The notes under the pieces: generated by a model
Databases searched by the model: none
Told to the model about the DNA's origin: nothing
What the model saw: only the letters and a program-made list of their open reading frames with translations
Shown here: in pieces, positions 46,040 to 56,487 of the stretch
How the letters are laid out: every line of letters starts with the position of its first letter
Position numbering within the stretch: the stretch's first letter is position 1
Translations under genes and position numbers: made by a program
From: Clitoria ternatea
Taxonomy: Eukaryota; Streptophyta; Magnoliopsida; Fabales; Fabaceae
NCBI GenBank assembly: GCA_037962975.1
Contig: CM075674.1
Coordinates: 39,756,501 to 39,820,500 of the forward strand
Length of the DNA: 64,000 nt
Direction: 5' to 3'

Positions 46040-47729
46040 TGTTTACAATGATTTTTGGACACAAATACCCCTTCAATTTTGCAAAATTCCTGTTCATGTC
46101 CTAGGTCAGTTTTTGACAGTTCCCTTCAGTTCCTCCTCTCTCGGTTCTCGCTGGTTGATTTTGACCGTAGAGTGCTCACCGCCCGTCGTCGTTGCTCTTC
46201 TCCCGTCATTCACCTGTTTGCCACCGACCGTGCTTGCCGTGTCGCCCCGCAAAGAAAGGTTAGCAAATGTCGTCTCCCTTCAGTTCCTCCCTTCTCCATG
46301 CTCGCTGACTTTGTTTGTCGTCATTCATGCATATGTGGTTTTTTTTCTCTCTGTGTTTGTTGGGTTATTTCTCTATGAGTGTTATTTCTTCCTCTGCGTT
46401 TACATATGCTATTTACTGGCTTTTTGATTCTACAGTGTGGTTTCTTGCCCTTTTTTTTGTCAATCTTGAGCACAATTGGTAATAAGAGTTACAGTGAGCA
46501 TTTAAAATTGGTAATAGGCGTATCCTGTAAACTTAGAATTGGTAATCATTAATTCACTATTCTTCCTTTCCTGTTATCCGTATTTTTGTTAATGAGGAAT
46601 CACTCTTTTGGGAAATCACTCTATGCAGGGTGTTTTTTAATTTTATGTAGTCCTGATAACTGTATTTGCATGGATCAGTCTTACTTTTAAGTGATTATGA
46701 ACCTGCATCGTCATAGCTTATAGTTATTATAATAGAAAATGAACCTACTTTGTGTTTTATTAGGGACTTGTTAAGGCTCCAATCAGGTCTATTTCTTTAT
46801 AAGGATTCATTTTCTACTAATTTATGCTTATAGTTTCTATATCATACTTTTTCTTCACAACCAATTGGAATCAGACAGCTCAAGCTGTTTTTGGATCAGC
46901 TGTCATACAGGGTGCAAAGCATTGAGAATTGACATTCATTTCATGACACCAACTTCCTTAATTTAAGACCCTTATGTTCATGGTTTGTTCTTATGCAGGG
47001 TATTATTCTGTTTCTTGTTCTCATTAATAATCATGTGATTTTGTTGAACACTCATATGCTATATTCTCTTCACCATGCCAATGTAATTTAATGTAGACAG
47101 CCAATGAACCAATCTCAATTTATTTTCTTGTCACTGATACATTTCATTTACACTAAGCATAACGAGGGCTGTAAATTTATAACCACTTACCCACTAGTTG
47201 AAATATCTTTCTAATCACCAAATGAGGTGGTAAAGTACATAGTTTTTTTAGCGGTGCAGGTAATTAAACAAAGGTTTATTATCTATATTATCATGTACAT
47301 TGTACATGAATATTATATTTATCAAATTAAACAAATTCTTGCAGCATATATCTTTTGATTTTTTGCTATAAGATATACATACCTCGCTAGGTTCATAGAT
47401 TGGTGATGCATAAGGTTGGTATGTTTTTTTATTTACAGTTTTAAAACATAATTTTCTTAGAGTTTAGCTGCATTGCTGTTAGAGTTGAACTGATCATAGG
47501 ATTCAATGGATTACTTTGATGCTCCATAATTTTCTTAGTGGCTGTGGGGTATAACTTCCCTTTGTGTGTCAGATTATTTTTCTCTATTTGCAGTAATTCA
47601 TTTGACAAAACAATAGTAGAATTAGATTAGTTTTTTTTTTATTCTTTTCTTCATTGTGTTTGAATTTAAGTATGATTTTTCATGTGAAATGTATCATTCC
47701 CAACAAACTAAGTTCTTGTTTCAATTAGA
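46040..47729. other. 5' non-coding region of Harbinger element
   Basis: Between the left end and the first gene. 46100-46260 is CT-rich with a possible leader exon ending at CAAAGAAAG before GTTAGC, but the short ORFs there (about 100 codons) match no family I know. Otherwise AT-rich intron-like DNA. I cannot place the promoter. Confidence 0.5.
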
Positions 47730-48753
47730 ATGGCACCGCCTAAAAAGGACACTGCTAAATGGAATGACAACAAAACTGAAATACTTTTGAAGATATGTAT
47801 TGAAGAAATAGATGCAGGGAATAGGCCAGGAACACATTTTAGTAAAGAAGGGTGGAAGAATATAGAGAAAAAATTTGAAGAGAGAACAGGATGTGCTTAT
47901 GACAGGATTCAATTAAAAAATAAACAAGATAACTTAAAAAAAGATTTTCAATCTTTTGTAAAATTGGTTGAGAAAGACACCGGTCTTGGTTGGAATCATG
48001 AGAAAAGAACCATTGAAGCAGATGAAGAATGGTGGGCTGCAAAAGGCAAGGTATGTTTTTATTGTTGTTAAACCATGTAAATAATTTTGAACATATGGTC
48101 ATGTATTTATGATTCTTATTTACTTTTTTTTATTATTTTTATAGGAAGATCCAGAAATCTTGAAATGGAAGAATGGGGGACCTAAATTCTTAGATTTGTT
48201 GGAGAAATGTTTCAAGGGTACAATAGCTACTGGAGTTTCTATCTTAATTCCATATTCAGATCCACCAGTATATGAAGAAACTAATGTTGATGGTGAGGAC
48301 ACCCCAACACATGTAGAAAATGAATTTATTGAGATTGAGGCTGAAAATTGTCAAGCTAGTAATGAAGAACAACCAAATGCAATTCCAACACAGTCTAACA
48401 TGAATGCAAAGAGGAAAAGGGCGGGAAAAGGAGCCAAGAAGTCTGGGACAGCAGATAGACTTCAACACTCTTTGGATCGTATTGTTGAAGTGTTTGATCG
48501 AGTTTCTAGTACGACTAGCACAGCCAAAAAACCAGGAGATGATCACACCTATGAGAAGTGTTTGCCATTATTAAGTGAGGTTCCAAATTTAATAAAGGGA
48601 TCCCATCTATATTTTTTGGCTGTGAGAATCCTTACCGTTAAAGAGAATCGAGTCGCATTTTTACACTTCATGGACACTGATCGTGAGATGGTCTTTGATT
48701 GGCTGTGCACTTTTACTGAAGAGGACATCCCTCGGGCTAGGGCTCGTCGTTAA
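47730..48753 (+). CDS. Harbinger Myb/SANT-like accessory protein, 309 aa
   Basis: Two exons, 47730-48050 and 48145-48753, joined by GT-AG with phase 0. The protein starts MAPPKKDTAKWNDNKTEILL and has a Myb/SANT-like domain (PF12776 type) over about residues 8-105, with the Trp pattern W11, W45 and GLGWNHEKRTI then EWW. An acidic middle and a basic KRKRAGKGAKKSG segment (a likely nuclear signal) follow. In Harbinger elements this protein binds the transposon ends and helps bring the transposase into the nucleus. The reading frame is intact from ATG to TAA. The DDE gene follows 210 bp downstream on the same strand. Similar plant host proteins exist, but the position inside the inverted repeats makes the transposon role clear. 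Confidence 0.92.
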
Positions 48754-48964
48754 ATCTATGAATTTTTTAATTATGACTCTCACAAACTTAGACATTGAAT
48801 TTTTTTTTTAATTATGACTTTCACAAAGTTAGACATTGATATTTGCTTTGTTTTTTTAATTGTCATGTTTATGATATTTTAAACAAATTAGAAATGTTGA
48901 TTGTAACTCTCTTTTAATTTGTTCTTTTGATGTATAATATTTATTTAATATTTTGATTTACAGG

Positions 48965-50299
48965 ATGACCGATAGTTCAGATGAGAGTGAATATAGTTCT
49001 GATGAGGAAACTAAAGTGTCAAATAAACTGTTTCCAATTCAAATGGTGACAACTTTAGCTGCATATTTGGTTGCAAATCATGCATTGAAACATGTTGTGA
49101 AAGAAGAGAAAACCACTTCAATTCTCTCAGGTCATAAGTGGTTTTTAGAATTAGTACAAGGAAATGAAAATAGATTTTTTGAGCAACTTCGAATGAGGAA
49201 GAATGTATTCAAGTTATTGGTACGGGAACTAACTAATAAACATGGATTATCACCTACCAAGCATATTGCAATAGAAGAAAGTGTTGCTTTATTTTTATAC
49301 ATGATAGGTCATGGAGCCACATATAGACAAGTTGAAGAAAGATTTCAGCATTCTTGTGAGACCATTCATAGTCATTTTTATAGAGTCTTAACAGCGGTAT
49401 ACAAGTTGGGTAACCAGATAATTAGACCAGTTGACCCTATACATGTTGATGCTCCTGGCTATATCAAAGATGATGATCGTTATTGGCCTTACTTCAAAGA
49501 TTGTATAGGGGCAATAGATGGAACTCATGTTGCTATACATGTTCCCGTTGATAAGCAATTGCCATTTTTTAATAGGAGAGGCTATACAAGCACAAATGTG
49601 ATGGTTGTATGCGATTTGAACATGTGTTTTACATTTGTACTATGTGGTTGGGAAGGATCTGTTCATGATACTAGAATTTTTAATGATACTCTTCGGAAGC
49701 CAAATCTAAGATTTCCTTATCCTCCTGAAGGTAATTTTTTATTTGTATTAATTTTTTAAAATTTTAAATAATGCCTATTATTTACACTATTTGAAAGACT
49801 TTATTTTTTTATAGGTAAATATTACCTTGTGGACTCCGGATATCCATCATTCAAGGGTTTTTTAGGACCTTACAGAAATACGAGGTATCATCTTCAACAT
49901 TTTAGATTGGCTCCAAGTTTCAGATCAAGTGATGAAATATTTAATTATCATCATTCTAGTTTGAGAAGTGTCATTGAAAGAGCTTTTGGTGTTTGCAAAG
50001 CAAGATGGAGAATTTTACAACATATGACCAACTTTAAACTTCATACTCAAATGTCTATTATATGGGCATGTTTTGCACTCCATAATTTCATAAGAAGATC
50101 AGATTCCCACGATTTAGATATTCTTGAAAACATGGAGAATATCAATGAGTTACAAAATGAAGAACAAAATTTTAGTGGTGGAGATAACCATGATATATAT
50201 GATCATGAAGACTGGCAAGAACCAACTCAAACAGATGTCAGATACATGGAAGAAGTCAGAAATGTTATCAGAGATCAATTGTCAAGGCGAGGGCGATAG
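48965..50299 (+). CDS. PIF/Harbinger DDE transposase (HARBI1-like), 416 aa
   Basis: Exons 48965-49730 and 49815-50299, GT-AG with matching phase. The start ATG at 48965 gives MTDSSDESEYSSDEETKVSN, an acidic head. A helix-turn-helix region lies near residues 100-135 (YMIGHGATYRQVEERF). The DDE_4 nuclease domain (PF13359 type) shows all three acids: D185 in CIGAIDGTHVAI, D235 in GSVHDTRIFND and E310 in SVIERAFGVCKARWRIL. ALHNFIRR follows as usual. It cuts the transposon ends and reinserts the element in the nucleus. No stops, no frameshift, normal length. A full-length product is expected if transcribed, but activity cannot be judged from sequence. Confidence 0.94.
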
Positions 50300-50699
50300 T
50301 AGTTTCTCTTATCTTATATGTTTAGTTTTAAATATAAATTTTTTTATTTATATGGTTTGATATTTGAGTTAATTATTTTGATACTAATGTGAGTGATTAA
50401 TTATTTTGATACTAATGTGAGTGGTTAATTATTTTGACATGTATTTTGAGTAAACATCATTTTACTTAGAATATTTTCTTAAATGTTTTGACGATAATTT
50501 GCAATTAAAAATAATTAGCAACAAGTGATCTAACAAATTTTCTTAAATGTGAAACATAAGTAATAAAGAAATTAAAAGAGAAACAAGAGAAATTAAGTGA
50601 TTTTTCTATAAACAAACATGTTATTTGATTAGTACTTATTAAGGTCTTTTAGGTAATTTTAGAAAAAAAAAATCACTTATGCATTGTTTATCCAAACAA

Positions 50700-50850
50700 G
50701 TAGCTTTTAAAAAAAAGCACTTATTTAATTAAAAAAGCACTTTTTATAATTATAGCCAAACAACAATCTTTTCTGCTTTTTACAAAAAGTGATTATAAAA
50801 TAAGTGATTTTTTAAAAAGCACTTAAAAATGAGCTTAAACAAACGAGCCC
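50700..50850. repeat. Harbinger right subterminal and terminal inverted repeat
   Basis: Ends AGCTTAAACAAACGAGCCC at 50850, complementary to the left terminus over 19 bp, with AAAAAGCACTT palindromes just inside. AAT target copy follows. Confidence 0.92.
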
Positions 50851-50911
50851 AATAGGATTTACTATATCTCTTTATATGTATTTGTTTTTGGGTTTTGTGT
50901 ATGGTCACATG

Positions 50912-51434
50912 TAGGGGTGGTAAAACGGGTCAACGGGACGTGTCGGGCTAAGGCCCGTCTAAATACGGGCCGGACCGGGGTAGAATAGGAAAACGGGTCA
51001 AAAACATTGGCGCGACTCATATTTTATGTGGCCCGCGGGCCAAAACTAGTCAACCCGGTTTTTTAAGAAAATTATACATGCTATTTTTTATTATAAATTT
51101 AAACTATTTTTAAATATTTTTTAAAGCAAAGTTTTTATAATTAATCCAATTTATTTCATTAAATGGAAACAATAAATAGTCATCAAAATTAATTTCGTAT
51201 CAAATAATTAAAATTACAATCAACTAAATATTAATATTATATTTATATAATATATTAATATATATTTTCATAAAGGCTCACCGTGTCGGGCCGGGCCAAC
51301 CCGTGACAGGCCTGCTTTTGACGGGCTAAAACGAGCCAGACCTATTTGGAAAAATAGGCTTCAAAGGTTGGCCCAACCCGTTTTAATGAGCCAAATGGAC
51401 CAGCCCGCGGGCCTAATTCATATTGTCATCCTTA
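50912..51434. mobile_element. hAT-type MITE, 523 bp
   Basis: Starts TAGGGGTGGTAAAACGGGTC, ends GGCCTAATTCATATTGTCATCCTTA. The inverted ends are imperfect (TAGGGGTG against TAAGGATG). 8-bp target copies GTCACATG (50904-50911) and GTCACGTG (51435-51442) differ at one base. GC-rich blocks such as GGCCCGTCTAAATACGGGCC and GGCCCGCGGGCC flank an AT-rich middle. No coding capacity. The 8-bp duplication and start sequence fit a non-autonomous hAT element. Confidence 0.85.
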
Positions 51435-51589
51435 GTCACGTGTTGTGAGGTGTGAGTGTTTCTTCACTAGTGATTTGGAAAAACGTCTTTTTTTACTTCG
51501 TTTCCACGAAAAAATAAGAGAAAAATAATGTATTTTTTTATTAACAAGGTATTTAGACCATAACTCATATTATAAAACATGTTAGGTGG

Positions 51590-53735
51590 GGTTTCCAATA
51601 ATCAATAAGTTCCTTAAGCATCATTTTTGATCCATCTTCCTTTAACTCTTTTCCTAAAGCTCCCGTATTTGCTCAATTCTCCTTACCAAGCACTTCTAAA
51701 CGTCTTCTTTATACATGCTCATACCACCTTGAACGATTTTCAACCATTTTCTTTTTTAATAGATACCATGTCAAGACAAATTCAAGTACTATCGTTACAA
51801 ATTCATTCTTTTCTTGTGACACATCTACCTCAACATTATGTGTGACTATACATCCACCGCAACATTCTCATCTTAGTTGATGTCACTGTTGCTCTTTCAC
51901 CACCCAACATTCACTCCCATAAAACATTATGGATCTTATGGCAGTTCAATAAAAGTTTTTTTTAAGTTTTTTTGGTGCTTTTCAATCACACACATCTCCT
52001 AAAGTTGTTTTTTTCATTTCAACCACCCAACTTGTATCTTATGAGAAACATCTCCATTAATTTTATCGTCATCTTGTATTATTAAACTCAAATACTTAAA
52101 TATTGGCACTTGAGACTCGGTCTCTAATTTTCATCTCTAAGTTGTCATTGACTTATATTGTATTAAACTTATAATGCATATACATTATTTTACTTCTGTC
52201 AAACCAAAAACTTTTTTATTCCAAAAAATGCCGCCACATCTCCAGTTTTGAATTGATACTCTTCCTTTGACTACACTGAGACCTATATCATCTGTAAAAA
52301 AAAAATATGCATTTAGGAACACCTTCTTGGATTGACTTTGTCAGAACATTCAAGACCCAATCAAATAAACATGGACTCAAGGATGATTCCTGATGTAGAC
52401 CAATCTCTATAGTAAAGTCCTTTGTCTCCTGTCCAGACGTTCTCACACTAGTAGTTGTGTAACATCCCGGATATTTTAGAAAAATTATGTGTAGCGGAAA
52501 ATATTAATAACTGTTTTAAGGATTTATTTGATATTTTTATGAAGTATTAGGCAATTATAAATAATTAACTAGTGTGGAAAGTAAATAAATTCATTTAATT
52601 GATTAATTATAAAAGGGTAAAATGAGGTGTAATTAAAAGGAGGTAAAAGTTTAATTAAAACTTTTAATGAAAATATAAAAGAAATGGGGAAAAGACTATT
52701 TTTCCCCTGAGCCTTAAATAAAGAAGGTTTTTCTTCTCCTTTCCTCATTCACTTTCACGCGCTTCTTCTTCTGCTTCTTTCTTCTTCCGTTTCTTTTTCT
52801 TCTTCTCCTTCCTCCATCGCTGCCAAGCTGCATGCTCCAGAGGAAGGTCCATTTCGCATCAAAACTTCGAGAGAACCTTTTCTGAGTGAAGTAAGGTTAA
52901 GTTATTCCCGAGTGAGAGATGACCGAGTGGACACATTTCCGAGTAAAACCTGACTTATTAATTTTCCTTGTAGGTCCCATAGTTCGCTCAGGTTTAAAGT
53001 GTAGAATTCGCTCAAGCGAGTCGGAACTCGCCTAAGCGACATTCTCGGGTTTCGCCTAAGCGAATCAGGGTCTCGCTCAGGCGAATGACTCCCGTCTTTG
53101 TTTTTCTTCTTCCATTGATTGTAGTTAATTCCATTTCATTAATTGATTTATTTCCGATCGGTTATTATTTTGAGTGTGCTTAAGAAAAATAAATATTATT
53201 TTATATTAGGACCAAATTAATTTTTCATTAAACGCGATAAATTTATTGTGAAAAATAATTAAAAGGATGTAATTAAATGGTAAATTGACGCCGGTCGTCA
53301 CAAGTTGCATCATCGTACATATCCTTTATATGTCACACAGATACTTTTCTTCTCCAAAGCGTTCCATAACACTTCTCTTAGAATTAGATTATATGCTTTT
53401 TTAAGTTGATAAAGGTCATATGTAGGTCGCATTGCTTACTTTGATATTTTTCTATCAACCCCCTAAGAAAGTAAATGACTTCTGTAGTTGATTGTCTTGG
53501 CATAAAACCAAATTAGTTTTATGTGATTTATGTTCACTTAACCTATGTTTTATTACTCTTTCCTAAAACTTTATAGTATGACTCATCAACTTAATCCTTC
53601 ACTAGTTTTTACAATACTAAATATCTTTTTTTTTGTAAATAGGTACTAAAGTGTTCCCTGTCCACTCATCAGACATTTTCTTGAACTTTAAAATCTCATT
53701 AAAGAGGTTCATTAGCCATATAAGCATCTCCTTCC
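51590..53735 (-). pseudogene. LINE (non-LTR) reverse transcriptase remnant
   Basis: On the minus strand, from 53730 down, decayed pieces appear in the right order. These are EILKFKKMSDEWTGNTLVPI, then LKKAYNLILREVLWNALEKK near 53370. After the solo LTR come TSVRTSGQETKDF and IGLHQESSLSPCLF near 52400. Near the end are KMRMLRWMYSHT around 51850 and KKMVENRSRWYEHV around 51760. This is the usual order of a plant LINE reverse transcriptase and its C-terminal region, possibly RTE-like. Stops are many and the FADD catalytic box is not intact. A solo LTR (52458-53302) splits it, and its 5' side is cut by CACTA 2 at 53736. Confidence 0.8.
52458..53302. mobile_element. Solo LTR, 845 bp, TGTAACATCC family
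   Basis: Starts TGTAACATCCCGGATATTTTA, ends GGTCGTCACA, with AGTTG on both sides (52453-52457 and 53303-53307). Excision rejoins MYDDAT with TSVRTSGQ of the LINE frame. Its last 130 bp align with the end of the 2.6-kb solo LTR at 42174. It contains a GC-richer zone at about 52975-53090 with CGCCTAAGCGA and CGCTCAAGCGAG repeats, comparable in place to the GACGCGTAGCG repeats of the other copy. Confidence 0.88.
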
Positions 53736-53829
53736 CACTACAACAGAAATTGAGAAAGGAAACGCTATTATTGTCTGCGGTTGGGTGGAACCGCAGACAT
53801 TAGTGCACAAGAAGCTTCTATTGTATGCG
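53736..53829. repeat. Left terminus and subterminal repeats of CACTA 2, part 1
   Basis: CACTACAACAGAAATTG, then TTGTCTGCGGTTGGGTGG and AACCGCAGACATTAG, a hairpin-forming inverted pair. Broken by the solo LTR at 53830. Confidence 0.9.
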
Positions 53830-55111
53830 TGTTGGTGTATGCACTATGAGCTTTTATGCTTTTTCATTTGTATCTTTTTTCTACTTATCAATAGAATAAA
53901 TATTTCAGTTTAAAATTGTTTTAGAACATATTTATCCTTGGAGTAATAGGTCATATAAAAATTATTCCTAAAATGTCCCTAGTTAAGTATTTACATGGGG
54001 ACATGTAAATACACTGAGACTAGTATGTGAGTGTACTGATGACCTGATCTCACAGATCATAGATATAGATGATATCGAGTCTTCACACGGGTACACATTA
54101 AGAGTAATGATGTACTGGACAGACCCACCATGAGAATGTTGCATGGATCGTTACATGATTGTCATAAACGATTCTCAATGTGATAATGGTATATGTAGTC
54201 CTTCGACCTGAAGTCACTACGATTCCTACATGAGGAGTTTATTGTTTTAATACAATTAAACGTCTTCTGTAACAAGAGGACTATAAAGGTTATGATTAGG
54301 CAATGAACAAATTATGTAGAGGGATGTGAGTGATGTAGATGGGATTTGTCTCTCCTATGTGACAGGAGTGATATCCATAGGCCACTTGATGGAGTAAGAC
54401 TAAGAAAACGCATGGCCATGCTAGAAAGAATAAATATTAGATATTTATTCGGATCCAGTCTACTCCGGTATCAAGTAAAATAAATTGGGCCGTACAAGGA
54501 TGACGCGACCATGCCTTGGGCCCAATTAGGATATCGTGACAAAAGGAATAAACGTATTAAATAATTATCACTTATAGGTTATGTTGATAATATTCGGACA
54601 TAATGATGCATTGCTAGATGCCGCTCTTATTTTATATTAATAATAAAATAGTTTATTATTAATATGACCGGGTATTTTACCTATAGGGTCACACACATAG
54701 AGTAAGCCCATCAGAAAATGTTGTCTTATTTTAGTTGGACTAAAATAAAGCTATTGGGCCTAACTCATTTGGAATGAGTAAGGAGCCCACTTTTAGAGAG
54801 AACAAATTAGGTCAAACCTAAGCCTATAAATAGAGCATAAGATGCTCATAGGCCGTTCACTCAAGTGAGACACAAATTCGCAAAAGTTGCAAGAGCTACA
54901 CGCCGTCAAACTAGCAGTTGGCAGGTGTTGCGATTCTGGTGGGAGTGCTCGTGTGGACTCCTAAAGGACGAGGCTACGACTGCTTCGGAGTTCTTCAAGA
55001 GGTAACCTAAAATAATTTCGAAATTGTTTTGTGCTTTGAAACACGGAACCTTGCAAATCCTATGGAATCCCTTTTATTTTTCCGCTGCTCATGCTTAGGG
55101 ATTTCCTAACA
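53830..55111 (+). mobile_element. Solo LTR, 1282 bp
   Basis: TGTTGGTGTATGCAC at the start and GGATTTCCTAACA at the end, with ATGCG on both sides (53825-53829 and 55112-55116). CCTATAAATAGAGC at about 54829-54842 looks like its TATA box, placing transcription on the plus strand. No internal domain, so a solo LTR. The TGTTGG start and late TATA suggest Ty1/copia, but that is inference. Confidence 0.88.
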
Positions 55112-55195
55112 ATGCGGTCAAGGGTGTAAACGCAGACAATACTATTGTCTGCGGTTAGAAGTGTGAACCGCAGACTATAGTCCTAAAATTCCTCT
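55112..55195. repeat. Subterminal repeats of CACTA 2, part 2
   Basis: AAACGCAGACAATACTATTG, TCTGCGGTTAG and GTGAACCGCAGACTATAG continue the repeats interrupted at 53829. Alternating orientation allows hairpins. Confidence 0.88.
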
Positions 55196-55422
55196 CGCCC
55201 GCGCGTTGCTGCTGATCCCATAGCTGCGTGAGTTAAAAAATTAATTTATTGAAAGGACAAAACGCTGATCCAATTGCATAACATAATATTATTTTATTGA
55301 AAGGACAAAAGCAAGCTAACGTTTCTTTTCTCCTTCCGTGCGTGCCTTTTTCCTTTATGCTTCTAGACCTGTTCCAACTTTCACTCCCCTGCGTTAAACT
55401 CCTGTACTGTTAGAAGAACAAA

Positions 55423-55590
55423 AAAAATTTATGGTCCCTCTTCTTGGTCCTTCTTCTTGGTGCGTTAGTGTTGCTGTTGGTGGAAAAAATTTTGTGGTCC
55501 CTCTTCTTCATGCGTTACTGTTGCTGTTGGTGGAGAAAAATTTATGGTCCCTCTTCTTGGTCCCTTTCTTTATGCGTTAGTGCATCCCCT
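55423..55590. repeat. Short tandem repeat in CACTA 2 leader
   Basis: TGGTCCCTCTTCTT followed by GCGTTAGTGTTGCTGTTGG repeats two to three times with a unit of about 62-66 bp. No ORF. Confidence 0.75.
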
Positions 55591-56487
55591 ATTGGGCTGT
55601 GATTCTCTTCAAGGTATTTTTTTATTTTCTTTATCTCCCTCTATTTTAGCTTTTCTGCAAATACTGAAGCTTGCTTATTATATATGAGTGTTAGTTATTG
55701 TAAATGCTGAAGCTTGCTTGATTTTCCATCAAATATAATTAATCAAACATGTTTAGGTTCACAATATTTTGATCTATGCTTAAGCAACATGCTTTTTCAT
55801 GCTGAAAATAATTATTATTCATTTCACTGTGTGTTAGAGTTCTCTTGCAGCTTCATCTAAAATTAGTGACATTTGGAAATTTGGTGGTTTAGTGATTTTC
55901 CTGTTGTAAGAATAAATTAACAAAACTGGAGCTTTAATGTTCAGTAATTAGTTGAGAAAATAAAAGTATGAAAATAAAAAAATTTAATAATTAATAAAAT
56001 CAGTAAAATAGAAAAATTAATAATATTAATTCTTTCCATAATTTAAAATAATTAAAATTTTATTGACGATTTTTTTTTTAACTTTCTCCAATCTATGCTT
56101 ACTTCAACAAACAATTAGAGGTGTAAAAATTTAATATTATTCCTTCGGTTTGAAAGAAAAAAAGAACAAATAAATAAAGTGTATAAAATCCGTAATGGTC
56201 ATAATCCTAATTACATTTATTAGTTCCCATAAAATTAGGTAAAAAATTATAGAGAATTATTTTTATATTGATTATTAAAATAATCAATGTAAATTGATCA
56301 ACTATTAATTAACTTAACTATGTAATATAAAATTGAATAAGTGTAATGATTTAGCTTTCCCTTTCAAGTTTCATAGATTTTATTTATTGCAGTTGGATAT
56401 GGTAATAACTAGTAAATACAATGTTTATTCTATATTAAGTTAATTGTACATAAATTATTGATTAGTTTTTCCTTGTATTTACTAAGA
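55591..56487. other. 5' non-coding region of CACTA 2 TNP2 gene
   Basis: AT-rich, no ORF. Expected to hold the leader and a 5' intron of the transposase gene. Promoter not identified. Confidence 0.55.

Larger units (their letters stand above)
45832..50850 (+). mobile_element. PIF/Harbinger transposon, complete with both genes
   Basis: 5019 bp. The left end GGGCTCGTTTGTTTAAGCT (45832) is matched perfectly by the reverse complement of the right end at 50850, a 19-bp inverted repeat. AAT flanks both sides (45829-45831 and 50851-50853), a 3-bp target duplication. Next to the ends are AAGTGCTTTTTTAATTAA-type palindromes on both sides. Inside, in the same direction, are a Myb/SANT-like gene and a DDE transposase gene, both without stops or frameshifts. 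This is the two-gene structure of autonomous PIF/Harbinger elements. It lies 0.6 kb upstream of an NHL gene. Confidence 0.94.

Noticed and set aside
46055..46427. Two overlapping plus-strand ORFs of about 105 codons in the Harbinger 5' region
   Set aside because: No recognisable family, Ser/Cys/Leu-rich CT-repeat composition. More likely a leader or intron of the transposon.
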